NCBI GenBank assembly: GCA_046318675.1
Contig: JBKCUA010000022.1
Location: 1-35,437 of the forward strand
Reading direction: 5' to 3'
Source: JBKCUA01 sp046318675
Lineage (GTDB): Bacteria; Pseudomonadota; Alphaproteobacteria; JAJTHO01
DNA length: 35,437 nt
Shown: positions 24,184 to 32,740 of the stretch, in pieces
How positions within the stretch are numbered: position 1 is the stretch's first letter
Layout: each line of letters starts with the position of its first letter
The notes under the pieces: model-generated
What the model was told of the DNA's origin: nothing
The model's database searches: none
The model's input: only the letters and a program-made list of their open reading frames with translations
Made by a program: the position numbers and the translations under genes

Positions 24184-24682
24184 ATTTTTCAATACCAATA
24201 TTGGCACGGGTGATAATATCCTCATCGTTAAGAGGACAATTCAGCCCCGACTTATAAACTCTTTTCCAAGCCGAACTGTCTTCATGGGTAATGTCCACCA
24301 GCTCAAATCCGGTTTTATTGCCGTAGGCATTCCAGACATGGTCAATAATATGATAGGCTTTATCGTCTTTTTCGCTGACAATGGGGGCATACACATTGGC
24401 GATGTACTGCTCATTATCTGGCTCTACCGCCAACCCAGTGATAGAGTGAGATCCAAACCGTTTAAATTCATGGTACAATGAAGGAATTACAGGGCCATAT
24501 TTCCAAGCTTCAATTTTTTCCTCAAAAAGAGGCTCTTCATATGTAGCAAGATACCAAGCGTATGAAAAATACACGAGCTTTAATAACTTAATTGGGGTCA
24601 TATCTGTTACTTTTCGATCATCAGCGATCATCAAAAAGCAATTCGCAACATGACTTGCTTTATAGGATTCTTCCGTGGCCAT
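24164..24682 (-). CDS. Panacea-domain (DUF4065/SocA-like) protein, probable antitoxin
   Basis: This 172-residue protein has the Panacea/DUF4065 pattern: a helical N-terminus with ANCFLMIADD and MTPIKLLKLVYFSYAWYLA (28-46), EKIEAWKYGPVIPSLYHEFKRFG (55-77) and a C-terminal region with WNAYGNKTGFELVDITHEDSSAW (116-138). The LxKLxYF and WxxGPVxxxxYxxF motifs are diagnostic. Panacea proteins serve as antitoxins for many unrelated toxins and occur in the SocA proteolytic adaptor and phage proteins. Here the gene is followed by an overlapping membrane protein gene and preceded by a run of A-tract repeats. Confidence 0.8.
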   Translation of the reverse strand: MATEESYKASHVANCFLMIADDRKVTDMTPIKLLKLVYFSYAWYLATYEEPLFEEKIEAWKYGPVIPSLYHEFKRFGSHSITGLAVEPDNEQYIANVYAPIVSEKDDKAYHIIDHVWNAYGNKTGFELVDITHEDSSAWKRVYKSGLNCPLNDEDIITRANIGIEKYVVTLK

Positions 24683-24707
24683 AGTGCGAGTGATAAAGCA
24701 AAATCAT

Positions 24708-24760
24708 AAAAAATCACTGAAAAAATTTCCTGATACTTGCACGTAAAAAATGTAAAAAAT
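24708..24760. repeat. Four AAAAAAT heptamers upstream of the PanA gene
   Basis: AAAAAAT occurs at 24708-24714, 24720-24726, 24745-24751 and 24754-24760, within 80 bp upstream of the PanA start at 24682 (read on the minus strand as ATTTTTT). Starts are 12, 25 and 9 bases apart. It could be curved DNA or an autoregulatory operator. No clean -35/-10 pair is visible near it. Confidence 0.4.
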
Positions 24761-24810
24761 TCAACCTGAAACATCACCATGTCCAAGGCAATATTTATAC
24801 ACCATTCTAT

Positions 24811-25518
24811 TTACTCCCCCCGCATCGCCCGCGCCACCGTCACAAAAGACACCGCTGCGGCCCCCTCGCCATACAAAGCCCGCGCACACGCCGCCAGCGT
24901 AGCCCCCGTCGTCAACACATCATCCACCAAAAGCACGCGCTGGCCTGCGACCCGTGGACGCGCCTGAAAAGCCCCTAACACATTAGCCCGCCGACGCTGG
25001 GTGCTGCCATCTTGCATCGGCGTGGCGCGAACCCGGCGCAGGGCCGTAGGCCAGACCGGATGCCCCGTGTGCCGCCCCAGGTGCTTTGCCAACAGTGCCG
25101 CCTGATTATACCTCCGTTTTAAGAGCCGCAAGGGGTGCAGCGGCACAGGTACAAGAATATCAACGTGCGAAAAAATATCAGCCCCGCTCTGGGCAATAAG
25201 TCCCGCCAGCAATGGTGCCAAGTCCACCCTCCCCCCATGCTTAAACGGCAGCAATAGATTGCGTATGGCGTCATTATACACTGTCGCGCTGCGGCCATGC
25301 ACAAACGGCCAATCACGCACCGTGCAGCTGCAGGCATCATCAAAGGTGATGCCTGATAACGGCCTGCCGCATCGATTACATCGGGGCGCACTAATCATTT
25401 TGAGATCACTCCAGCACTCTACGCACAACGCATGAGCATCACGAACCAGCGTTTGGCAATTGGCACACCGCGGCGGAAGCAGTATATCCATCACCAATTT
25501 TCGAAAGCATCCCAGCAT
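24811..25518 (-). CDS. comF: ComF family phosphoribosyltransferase-like protein
   Basis: This 235-residue protein has an N-terminal Zn-binding region with CxxC pairs (C18/C21, C32/C35, C47/C50) and a C-terminal PRTase fold with the PRPP loop VLLVDDVLTTGAT (195-207). ComF takes part in DNA uptake in competent bacteria; in many alphaproteobacteria it is present without a complete competence system, so its role here is open. The N-terminus (MLGCFRKLVMDILLPPRC) matches the family. Its ATG shares two bases with the divergent methyltransferase start (CATG). Confidence 0.9.
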   Translation of the reverse strand: MLGCFRKLVMDILLPPRCANCQTLVRDAHALCVECWSDLKMISAPRCNRCGRPLSGITFDDACSCTVRDWPFVHGRSATVYNDAIRNLLLPFKHGGRVDLAPLLAGLIAQSGADIFSHVDILVPVPLHPLRLLKRRYNQAALLAKHLGRHTGHPVWPTALRRVRATPMQDGSTQRRRANVLGAFQARPRVAGQRVLLVDDVLTTGATLAACARALYGEGAAAVSFVTVARAMRGE

Positions 25519-26245
25519 GGCTATCCCTGTCCCACCCCTTTTATTCGATCAGTGCGCCATCCGCCAGCACCAGCACCGCGTTCTACCAAAAATACACCAA
25601 CATCGCCTATTGTATGACTTAGCATCGGACACCATCACCGAACGTCTTAATGAAATCAAAAAACCATTTTCAACGCCGATTATCCTAAATGATGCGTTTT
25701 GTCTCGCAACACTAGGAACTCGGATGACCGATGAGCAGGCTTTTGCGCTTCCTCACAACAGCATCGATAATATCATAAGTTTTATGGCTCTTCACCACAC
25801 TAATGATATCTTTGGATACCTACGAAGTTGCTATCGCCTTCTAAAACCCGATGGGCTTTTTCTGGCTATTTTCTTAGGCGAGGAAAGCCTTATAGAATTG
25901 CGTCACACACTCGCCGAAGCAGAGCATCGTGTTTGCGGCGGGTACAATCCCCGGGTTGCCCCGATGCTGGACATCAAAACAGCCGGAAGCCTTTTGCAAA
26001 AAGCAGGGTTTTCCATGCCCATGGCCGACAGACAGCGGCTGGCTTTTCACTATAATGATTTTTTTGCCTTATGTCGCGATCTGCGCGGCATGGGCTTGGG
26101 TAATACTATGACCCTGCGACAAAAATATTTTAGCCGCAGAGCCGTTTTTACTACAGCGGCAACCTTATATAAAGAACGATATGCAACATCTACAGGACGT
26201 TTGCCATTAACTATTGAATATATTATCCTGACGGGATGGCACTAG
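25517..26245 (+). CDS. SAM-dependent methyltransferase, BioC/NDUFAF5-like
   Basis: This 242-residue protein starts at ATG 25517 (MAIPVPPLLFDQ). The N-terminal FDQ...RQHQHRVLPKIHQHRLLYD segment is typical of the group that flanks comF in alphaproteobacteria, including homologues of the mitochondrial complex I factor NDUFAF5. IDNIISFMALHHTNDIFGYLRSCYRLLKPDGLFLA matches motifs II-III of the SAM fold, but the usual glycine-rich motif I is poor (PIILNDAFCLATL in its place), so SAM binding may be weak. The substrate is unknown. It diverges from comF with start codons that overlap. Confidence 0.75.
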   Translation: MAIPVPPLLFDQCAIRQHQHRVLPKIHQHRLLYDLASDTITERLNEIKKPFSTPIILNDAFCLATLGTRMTDEQAFALPHNSIDNIISFMALHHTNDIFGYLRSCYRLLKPDGLFLAIFLGEESLIELRHTLAEAEHRVCGGYNPRVAPMLDIKTAGSLLQKAGFSMPMADRQRLAFHYNDFFALCRDLRGMGLGNTMTLRQKYFSRRAVFTTAATLYKERYATSTGRLPLTIEYIILTGWH

Positions 26246-26330
26246 AATACCCCCTTCAAAGACGTTAGAACTTTATTAAATAGTTTACCCGACAACAAAA
26301 CAAACCTATCCATAAAAAGAGGCATTCGCC

Positions 26331-26984
26331 ATGCAGCAAACTATTTTCTACCCCACTGAACCTAGTCTACCCTTGCGGTTAGCTGAGGCTCTGTTCTCAA
26401 AATTTTCCCACGATTTAGCCAGCCCAGCCAGTGCCACTCAAAACGGCTTAGAACTACTTACCGACGGCGAAAGCGAGGATATGGCCAATGAGGCCATTGC
26501 ATTAATACAACAAAGCAGCAACGCCGTTATTCAACGTCTAAAATATTATCGCATCTGCTATGGCAACCTTAATGCCGCAGCAAGTTTAAACAATGAACAA
26601 CTAAAAAATCATATTATTCAGTTTTATAAAAACGATAGTCACATCAAATTTCAATTTGATACTATTGATGAAAATATGCCCGCAGACATCAAAAAATTAC
26701 TTCTTAATCTAGTCATCTGTGCTCGGGATTCCTTAAGCCACGGTGGCACCATTATCATTGCCGCCACCTCAACCCGTCTCCATTTCACCGCAATCTCCAG
26801 CAACCCTGCCAAACCCCCAAAACAAGGGTGCCTGCACATCGTAAACACCGAAAGTTTTCTGCCCCCTGATCTATCCGCCCATAACGTCCAAGGGCACTAC
26901 ACTGGATTCTTAGCCGCCAATCTTGGCATAACACTGCACGAACAACGTCCGGATGGAAGCACACTTCATTTTATTGCTGAATAA
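26331..26984 (+). CDS. chpT: Histidine phosphotransferase ChpT
   Basis: ChpT carries phosphate from the CckA kinase to CtrA and CpdR in the alphaproteobacterial cell-cycle and motility relay. This 217-residue protein has a two-helix dimer region with phospho-accepting H27 in LFSKFSHDLASPASATQNGLELL, and a degenerate HATPase-like C-terminal domain (LLLNLVICARDSL) without ATP-binding motifs. GAGG lies eight bases before the ATG. It is followed 81 bp later by cheA, so it may share a promoter with the chemotaxis genes. Confidence 0.88.
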   Translation: MQQTIFYPTEPSLPLRLAEALFSKFSHDLASPASATQNGLELLTDGESEDMANEAIALIQQSSNAVIQRLKYYRICYGNLNAAASLNNEQLKNHIIQFYKNDSHIKFQFDTIDENMPADIKKLLLNLVICARDSLSHGGTIIIAATSTRLHFTAISSNPAKPPKQGCLHIVNTESFLPPDLSAHNVQGHYTGFLAANLGITLHEQRPDGSTLHFIAE

Positions 26985-27065
26985 TAAAAAAACTATCGCA
27001 CCCTAATTTGATGTTTTATTAATATTTCCATGTCAGAAAAGTATTAACTAGGGGCGAATGCAACT

Positions 27066-29771
27066 ATGGACGATCTGCTCATAGAATTTCTGAGCGAAAC
27101 CAATGAAGGTCTTGAGCAACTCGACCTTGAAATCGTGCGTTTAGAGCAAAATCCCGGCGATGCTGAACTCATTTCAAGCATTTTTCGCATCATGCACACG
27201 ATCAAAGGCACGTGCGGCTTTTTGTCCCTACCCCGCTTAGAAAGCATTGCCCATGCCGCCGAGGATGTCATGGGTCGCATTAGGGAAGGTAAACTGGCAC
27301 CTTCCAAAAAAATTATTTCCGTCATCCTGGAGTCTCTTGATCAAATTAAATTTATTCTTGCTGTTCTAGGCGAAACAGGGATTGAGCCTGAGGGCAACGA
27401 TGCGGCTCTTATTGCCTGCCTGAACGCTGCCGCTAATGGTAATCTTCAAGATACTGATGATACTGACAGAGCGACAATACCACCATCCCCAACACCCGTT
27501 ATTCAACACACCGATGATACTAAACCACCAACGCCCTTAGATTATACTCCCGAACAGTTTTCCACTACTGAAAAAAAAGATAGCCTCAACTTTGAAAGTG
27601 CCCTTGCCGCTATTGAACAAAAACCACAATCAAAACAACAAAAAAAGGAGCGGCAATCAAAAGAAAAAGACGACGCCAAGCACCATGATGAACCAAAAGA
27701 CAAAGATGCAGGTCAGGCCATTCGCGTTAGCGTCAACCTCCTCGAAAACTTGATGAACTTAGTATCCGAGATGGTGCTAACCCGCAACCAACTCCTCCAA
27801 GTCGCCCGCACCCAAAATGATGCGGCCTATAAGGTACCCTTACAACGCCTGAGCCAAGTCACCTCTGAACTTCAAGAAAGCGTGATGAAAACAAGGATGC
27901 AGCCTATTGGCAACGCATGGAATAAATTACCTCGTATCATCAGAGACCTTGGGGTTGAACTCCATAAAAAAATTGAACTTATTTTGATTGGCGAAGACAC
28001 CGAGCTTGATCGTCAGATTCTAGAAATGATCAAGGATCCCCTTACCCATATGGTACGAAATTCTGCCGATCATGGTATTGAACAACCCGCAGAACGCCTC
28101 AAATCCGGCAAACCCGAAATCGGAACCATTCGCCTAGAAGCCTGCCAAGAAGGCGGCTACATCATTATTCGTATCAGCGACGATGGACGCGGCCTAAATA
28201 TCAAACGTATCCGGGAAAAAATCATCCAACAAGGCTTGGCAACAGAAGATGAAGTCGCAGCCATGAACGACGAAACCGTTCAACAATACATCTTCCGCGC
28301 TGGCTTTTCCACTGCGGCGCAAGTAACCGCCGTCTCCGGCAGAGGCGTTGGTATGGATGTGGTGCGTTCCAATATTGAGAAAATTGGCGGCACGTTGGAA
28401 CTTTGGTCCGCAGAAGGCCAAGGCTCTGCTTTTACTATTAAAATTCCTCTAACGCTGGCTATCGCCGCCGCCCTTATCGTCGGCGTTGGCGGGCAACGGT
28501 TTGCTATTCCGCAACTTTCCATCACTGAATTGGTGAGAGTTTCGAGCAATTCGGAACACAAACTGGAACACATTAATGGTGCCCCCGTGTTACGCCTACG
28601 GGAACGATTGTTACCGTTGCTTAACTTACATGAAATTCTTGCCATCCCCCAAAACAACGACACTCATAAAAATAAAAGCCAATTTATAGTAGTAAGTCAG
28701 GTTGGGGGAAACTCCTTCGGTTTTATTGTAGATAAGGTTTACGATACCGAAGAAATTGTCGTAAAACCCGTTGCCCCCATCCTGCGTAATATTTCTGTCT
28801 TTAGTGGCAACACTATCCTCGGCGACGGAAGTGTAATTATGATACTCGATCCTAATGGGGTTGCCGCACGTATTGGCAATACAGCTAAACAAAAACCATC
28901 TTTATACAATACGGAATTTAAATCAGATAGGAATGATACAGATACCCTATCGCTTCTTATATTTAAAATTGGCGATAACACCCCACGGGCTGTGCCATTG
29001 GCTCTGATTGCACGCCTTGAAGAAATTTCGTTGGAAAGCATCGAGTACAGTAATGGGCAAGCTGTCGTTCAATACCGCGATACGCTCATGCCATTACTCA
29101 GCATCATAGAAGAAAATAACAACCCCATTACAGAAGGCACAAAACCTGTTTTAGTTTTTGCAGATAACAATCGTGCTATGGGTATTATCGTTGATGAAAT
29201 TACTGATATTATTGATGAGCCCATCAAAATCAGCATTCGTTCCGACAGCCCAGGCTATATTGGCAGTGCCATCGTCCAAGGCAAAGCTACCGATATTATT
29301 GATGCTCACTATTACATTCACAAAGCGTTTCGTGATTGGTTTAAAATATCGAATGACAGCGTCAATGAACAATCCACCCATCACAAGCACCGTATTCTTC
29401 TTGTTGATGACAGTTCTTTCTTTCGCAATCTTTTAGTTCCCGTGCTTCGGGCTTCTGGGTATCATTGTACGGCCGTAGAAACAGCTCGTGCAGCTTTAGA
29501 ACTCCGGCAACATGGTGATATGTTTGATCTCATCATTTCGGATATTGAAATGCCCGAAATGAACGGCCTCGATTTTGCCCGTGAAGTAAGCCAAAATGGC
29601 ATTTGGGCTTCCGTACCCATTATTGCCTTATCGGCACATACCGATACAGAATCTTTCCAGCGTGGCCGCGAGGCAGGTTTTATTGATTATGTCTCAAAAT
29701 TTGATCGCGATGCCTTAATTCAAACTATCGCCCGCACCCTTGGTAACTCTCTCGCTATCGCTGCGGCATAA
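27066..29771 (+). CDS. cheA: Chemotaxis histidine kinase CheA with a second CheW-like domain and a C-terminal receiver
   Basis: This 901-residue hybrid CheA reads: P1 Hpt domain (1-105) with H44 in RIMHTIKGTCGF; a Lys/Glu-rich linker (about 130-215); P3 dimer helices (VNLLENLMNLVSEMVLTRNQ, about 220-280); P4 ATPase (DPLTHMVRNSADHGIE, ISDDGRGLN, SGRGVGMDVV); P5 CheW-like (about 455-590); a second CheW-like domain (about 610-755, LIFKIGDNTPRAVPL... and MGIIVDEITDIID); and a receiver (about 770-895) with D826 in LIISDIEMPEMNG. Ordinary CheA ends at P5. The extra receiver may act as a phosphate sink. Signals come from chemoreceptors that are not in this window. Confidence 0.95.
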   Translation: MDDLLIEFLSETNEGLEQLDLEIVRLEQNPGDAELISSIFRIMHTIKGTCGFLSLPRLESIAHAAEDVMGRIREGKLAPSKKIISVILESLDQIKFILAVLGETGIEPEGNDAALIACLNAAANGNLQDTDDTDRATIPPSPTPVIQHTDDTKPPTPLDYTPEQFSTTEKKDSLNFESALAAIEQKPQSKQQKKERQSKEKDDAKHHDEPKDKDAGQAIRVSVNLLENLMNLVSEMVLTRNQLLQVARTQNDAAYKVPLQRLSQVTSELQESVMKTRMQPIGNAWNKLPRIIRDLGVELHKKIELILIGEDTELDRQILEMIKDPLTHMVRNSADHGIEQPAERLKSGKPEIGTIRLEACQEGGYIIIRISDDGRGLNIKRIREKIIQQGLATEDEVAAMNDETVQQYIFRAGFSTAAQVTAVSGRGVGMDVVRSNIEKIGGTLELWSAEGQGSAFTIKIPLTLAIAAALIVGVGGQRFAIPQLSITELVRVSSNSEHKLEHINGAPVLRLRERLLPLLNLHEILAIPQNNDTHKNKSQFIVVSQVGGNSFGFIVDKVYDTEEIVVKPVAPILRNISVFSGNTILGDGSVIMILDPNGVAARIGNTAKQKPSLYNTEFKSDRNDTDTLSLLIFKIGDNTPRAVPLALIARLEEISLESIEYSNGQAVVQYRDTLMPLLSIIEENNNPITEGTKPVLVFADNNRAMGIIVDEITDIIDEPIKISIRSDSPGYIGSAIVQGKATDIIDAHYYIHKAFRDWFKISNDSVNEQSTHHKHRILLVDDSSFFRNLLVPVLRASGYHCTAVETARAALELRQHGDMFDLIISDIEMPEMNGLDFAREVSQNGIWASVPIIALSAHTDTESFQRGREAGFIDYVSKFDRDALIQTIARTLGNSLAIAAA

Positions 29772-29791
29772 CATTCTAGGAGATATCGTTT

Positions 29792-30265
29792 ATGGAAAAT
29801 AATCAATATCTTGAAAATGAACATCAGTATGTTACTTTGAACATTGGCAATCAACTTTTCGGCCTGCCAGTATTAGAAGTTTATGACGTCTTGCGGGATC
29901 AAAAAATCAATCCCATCCCCTTGGCTCCACAGCAGGTTGCTGGCTCCCTAAATCTTCGTGGTCGCATCGTAACAGCCATAGATATGCGCAAGCGCCTCGC
30001 GGTACAAAATGAGGCCAGCTATGAAAGCGAGGCAATGAATGTTGTCGTTCAATTCAAAGGCGAAATGTATAGTCTTATTGTTGACCGCGTGGGAGAGGTC
30101 ATGACCTTTACACCCTCACAATTTGAAAAAACCCCCGCAGTGATTAATCCAATTTGGCGCAATCTCTCAAAAGGAATTATTCGATTAGAAAGTAATCTGA
30201 TGATAATTCTGGATGTAGAACGTATCTTTATTGACATTAATACAGATTCCGCCACCGCAGCGTAG
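29792..30265 (+). CDS. cheW: Chemotaxis adaptor CheW
   Basis: CheW (157 residues) couples receptors to CheA. YVTLNIGNQLFGLPVLEVYDVLR (14-36) and SLNLRGRIVTAIDMRKRL (51-68) are family hallmarks, as is the FSLIVDRVGEV-like YSLIVDRVGEVMT. It begins 20 bp after cheA with AGGAG before the ATG, and precedes cheY by 14 bp. Confidence 0.95.
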   Translation: MENNQYLENEHQYVTLNIGNQLFGLPVLEVYDVLRDQKINPIPLAPQQVAGSLNLRGRIVTAIDMRKRLAVQNEASYESEAMNVVVQFKGEMYSLIVDRVGEVMTFTPSQFEKTPAVINPIWRNLSKGIIRLESNLMIILDVERIFIDINTDSATAA

Positions 30266-30279
30266 AAGGATTAAAGCGC

Positions 30280-30648
30280 ATGGCCACTTGCCTTATTGTT
30301 GATGATTCTCGCGTTGTGCGTATTGTGGCGCGTAAAATTTTTGAGGAACTAAAATTCATTTGTTATGAAGCAGAAAACGGCCAAGAAGCCCTTAACAAAG
30401 TGCACGAAGATATCCCCGATGTTATCTTTCTAGATTGGAATATGCCAATTATGACCGGCATTGAATTCTTACACATCTTACGAGCAGAAACAACGCTCTC
30501 CAAACAACCAAAAGTCATTTTCTGCACAACAGAAAATGATTTTGCCAAAATTACAGAAGCCATCACCGCTGGTGCCGATGAATACATTATGAAACCTTTT
30601 GATAGTGATACTGTAAAAAGCAAACTCTCACTCGTTGGCTTGCTCTAG
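30280..30648 (+). CDS. cheY: Chemotaxis response regulator CheY
   Basis: This single-domain receiver of 122 residues has acidic residues D8-D9 (IVDDS), phospho-acceptor D52 (FLDWNMP), T83 (CTTEND) and K105 (MKPF), the full active set. Phosphorylated CheY binds the flagellar switch to alter rotation. No output domain is present. It sits between cheW and cheB, 2 bp before cheB. Confidence 0.93.
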   Translation: MATCLIVDDSRVVRIVARKIFEELKFICYEAENGQEALNKVHEDIPDVIFLDWNMPIMTGIEFLHILRAETTLSKQPKVIFCTTENDFAKITEAITAGADEYIMKPFDSDTVKSKLSLVGLL

Positions 30649-30650
30649 AT

Positions 30651-31754
30651 ATGATGCAATCTAAGCCCACACAAAGTCATCGCATCGGCGTTCTTGTTGT
30701 AGATGATTCATCAGTGGTGCGCGGAATGTTTCAAAAAATGCTTCACGATGAACAGGATGTCGCCGTCATTGCAACTGCTGCCAATGGCCAGATTGCCATT
30801 GATATTCTCCAACAAAAACTTTCAACAATTGATGCGGTCATTTTGGATATTGAAATGCCCATTATGGATGGCTTGACGGCCTTACCCCGCCTATTGGCTA
30901 TCAAACCTTCTCTTGTTGTTATTATCAGTAGCGGTCTTTCAGAATATGCCGCCGAGCTTTCCATCAAGAGTCTTGCTCTAGGAGCTAAAGATTATATCGC
31001 TAAACCAAAAGCCAAGGGGGATATAGGCACTTCAAAAGACTTTCAGGTTTTATTATTAACCAAATTACGCGCTTTGTGCAAAAAAATAGAACCTATCTCT
31101 TCTGCACCACCAGCAATAATATCAAATACAACAATAAAAACCCCTACCCTACAACAGGATTACGGTGCATCCATACGCGCCTTAGCTATCGGGTGTTCTA
31201 CTGGTGGACCTCAGGCACTGCTACAATTACTAGGCAAACTACCAAAAATACCCTATCTATCAATTTTCATTACCCAGCATATGCCGGCCACGTTCACCAA
31301 AATCCTGGCACAACAAATCACCAACACTACCTTGTGGGCTTGTCATGAAGCCGTTCATAATCAAGTTGTAGAACCAGGCCAAATTTATCTTGCTCCTGGT
31401 GATTATCATATGCAGGCAACCACAGAAGGTGTTGTCATACGTATCATCCTAAATCAAAATCCCCCGGAAAATTTTTGCCGTCCCGCTGTGGATCCGATGC
31501 TGCGTTCCTTGGCGCAGATTTACGGAAAAAATCTGTTAACCCTCATTCTAACGGGTATGGGCAGCGACGGTATGAGAGGCTGCCAAGAAGTTATTAACAA
31601 AGGGGGCGTCATCTGGGCACAGGACGAAGCCAGTTCTGTGGTCTGGGGTATGCCCGGAGCGGCCTACGCTGCAAACGTATGCAGTAAAATCCTACCCCTT
31701 AATGAAATGACCACGGCTCTTATTAAACGTCTCAATATCAAAGGGGGCATATGA
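30651..31754 (+). CDS. cheB: Chemoreceptor methylesterase/glutamine deamidase CheB
   Basis: CheB (367 residues) removes methyl groups from receptors for adaptation. An N-terminal receiver holds D66 in VILDIEMP; after a linker (about 148-172) comes the esterase with S183 in GCSTGGPQAL, H210 in TQHMPATFT and D306 in GMGSDGM. It overlaps cheR by 4 bp (ATGA). A second ATG one codon in is an equally possible start. Confidence 0.95.
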   Translation: MMQSKPTQSHRIGVLVVDDSSVVRGMFQKMLHDEQDVAVIATAANGQIAIDILQQKLSTIDAVILDIEMPIMDGLTALPRLLAIKPSLVVIISSGLSEYAAELSIKSLALGAKDYIAKPKAKGDIGTSKDFQVLLLTKLRALCKKIEPISSAPPAIISNTTIKTPTLQQDYGASIRALAIGCSTGGPQALLQLLGKLPKIPYLSIFITQHMPATFTKILAQQITNTTLWACHEAVHNQVVEPGQIYLAPGDYHMQATTEGVVIRIILNQNPPENFCRPAVDPMLRSLAQIYGKNLLTLILTGMGSDGMRGCQEVINKGGVIWAQDEASSVVWGMPGAAYAANVCSKILPLNEMTTALIKRLNIKGGI

Positions 31755-32611
31755 CAACCTCCCTTTTGTCCCAACCAGACTTTGAATACCTCACTCAAAT
31801 TATCAAACAGAGGAATGGATTAGACTTAACAATTGACAAAATGTACTTAATTGAATCACGTTTAATTCCGATAGCTAAAAAGTGGAATTTTCCCGATCTC
31901 ACCAGTATGATCGCAACAATGCGCACCCCTGCCGTCGATCAGGGCATGATCAATGATATTTCAGATGCCATGACCACCAATGAAACGCTTTTTTTCAGGG
32001 ATTTGAAGCCCTTTGAAGCTCTGCAAAAAGATATTCTACCCACCCTTACCAAGGCACGAATGAATCGCAAACATCTGCGCATTTGGTGTGCTGCTGCCTC
32101 CACGGGTCAAGAACCTTATTCAATAGCCATGACCTTATTGGAAGAAAAAGCAAAATACCCAGAGTTCACTTTTGAAATTTTTGCCACCGATATTAATAAA
32201 GATATTCTTACCCGCGCTAAAGAAGGCGTATATAGCCAATTTGAAGTGCAACGCGGCCTGCCCATCCAATACTTGGTGCGTTATTTTACTCAAGAGGGCG
32301 ACCGTTGGAAATTAAAAGATAGTGTCAAAAACATGGTGATCTATCGGGTGTTTAATCTCCTCGATGATCCCAAACCCTTTGGGCAATTTGATATTATCTT
32401 CTGCCGCAATGTTTTGATTTATTTTGATCTCCCTACAAAAATAAAAATTGTCAACCATTTAACCTGTATTTTGGCACAGGACGGATACTTATTATTGGGG
32501 GGTGCCGAAGCCATGTTAGGTATCAGTGAAAAATTCATCGTGCCAGAAGGTATGCGCAGCATTTATCAACTTCGCACACCTACGCAAAAATTTGAACCTG
32601 CGAGGGCTTAA
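31751..32611 (+). CDS. cheR: Chemoreceptor methyltransferase CheR
   Basis: CheR (286 residues) methylates receptor glutamates using SAM. The N-terminal helical domain precedes DAMTTNETLFFRD (near 75-87). The SAM motif is RIWCAAASTGQEPYSIAM (115-132 region), followed by EIFATDINKDILTRAKEGVYSQFEV and FDIIFCRNVLIYFD. The start overlaps cheB. No cheD or receptor gene follows. Confidence 0.95.
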   Translation: MTTSLLSQPDFEYLTQIIKQRNGLDLTIDKMYLIESRLIPIAKKWNFPDLTSMIATMRTPAVDQGMINDISDAMTTNETLFFRDLKPFEALQKDILPTLTKARMNRKHLRIWCAAASTGQEPYSIAMTLLEEKAKYPEFTFEIFATDINKDILTRAKEGVYSQFEVQRGLPIQYLVRYFTQEGDRWKLKDSVKNMVIYRVFNLLDDPKPFGQFDIIFCRNVLIYFDLPTKIKIVNHLTCILAQDGYLLLGGAEAMLGISEKFIVPEGMRSIYQLRTPTQKFEPARA

Positions 32612-32625
32612 CTTTTAAAAGCGTA

Positions 32626-32637
32626 CCCATATATGGG
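32626..32637. other. 12-bp perfect palindrome CCCATATATGGG after cheR
   Basis: A 129-bp gap follows cheR. It holds this palindrome 15 bp after the cheR stop and, nearer the stop, CTTTTAAAAG (32612-32621), also palindromic. Neither is followed by a T-run, so they are candidate protein-binding sites rather than terminators. A weak -35/-10 pair (TTGAAA ... CATAAA, 17 apart, around 32684-32712) may serve the XRE gene. Confidence 0.3.
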
Positions 32638-32740
32638 AAACCTTGATGTGCGAGTGGTATAGAGACATACGCCCTAAATTTTTGGTTGAAAAATACTGAT
32701 GGCGTTGCCATAAAAAGGACATCGCAAAGGGAAATAGCGT

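Noticed and set aside
26246..27065. CtrA boxes (TTAA-N7-TTAA) around chpT and cheA
   Set aside because: Single TTAA sites occur but never at the required spacing.
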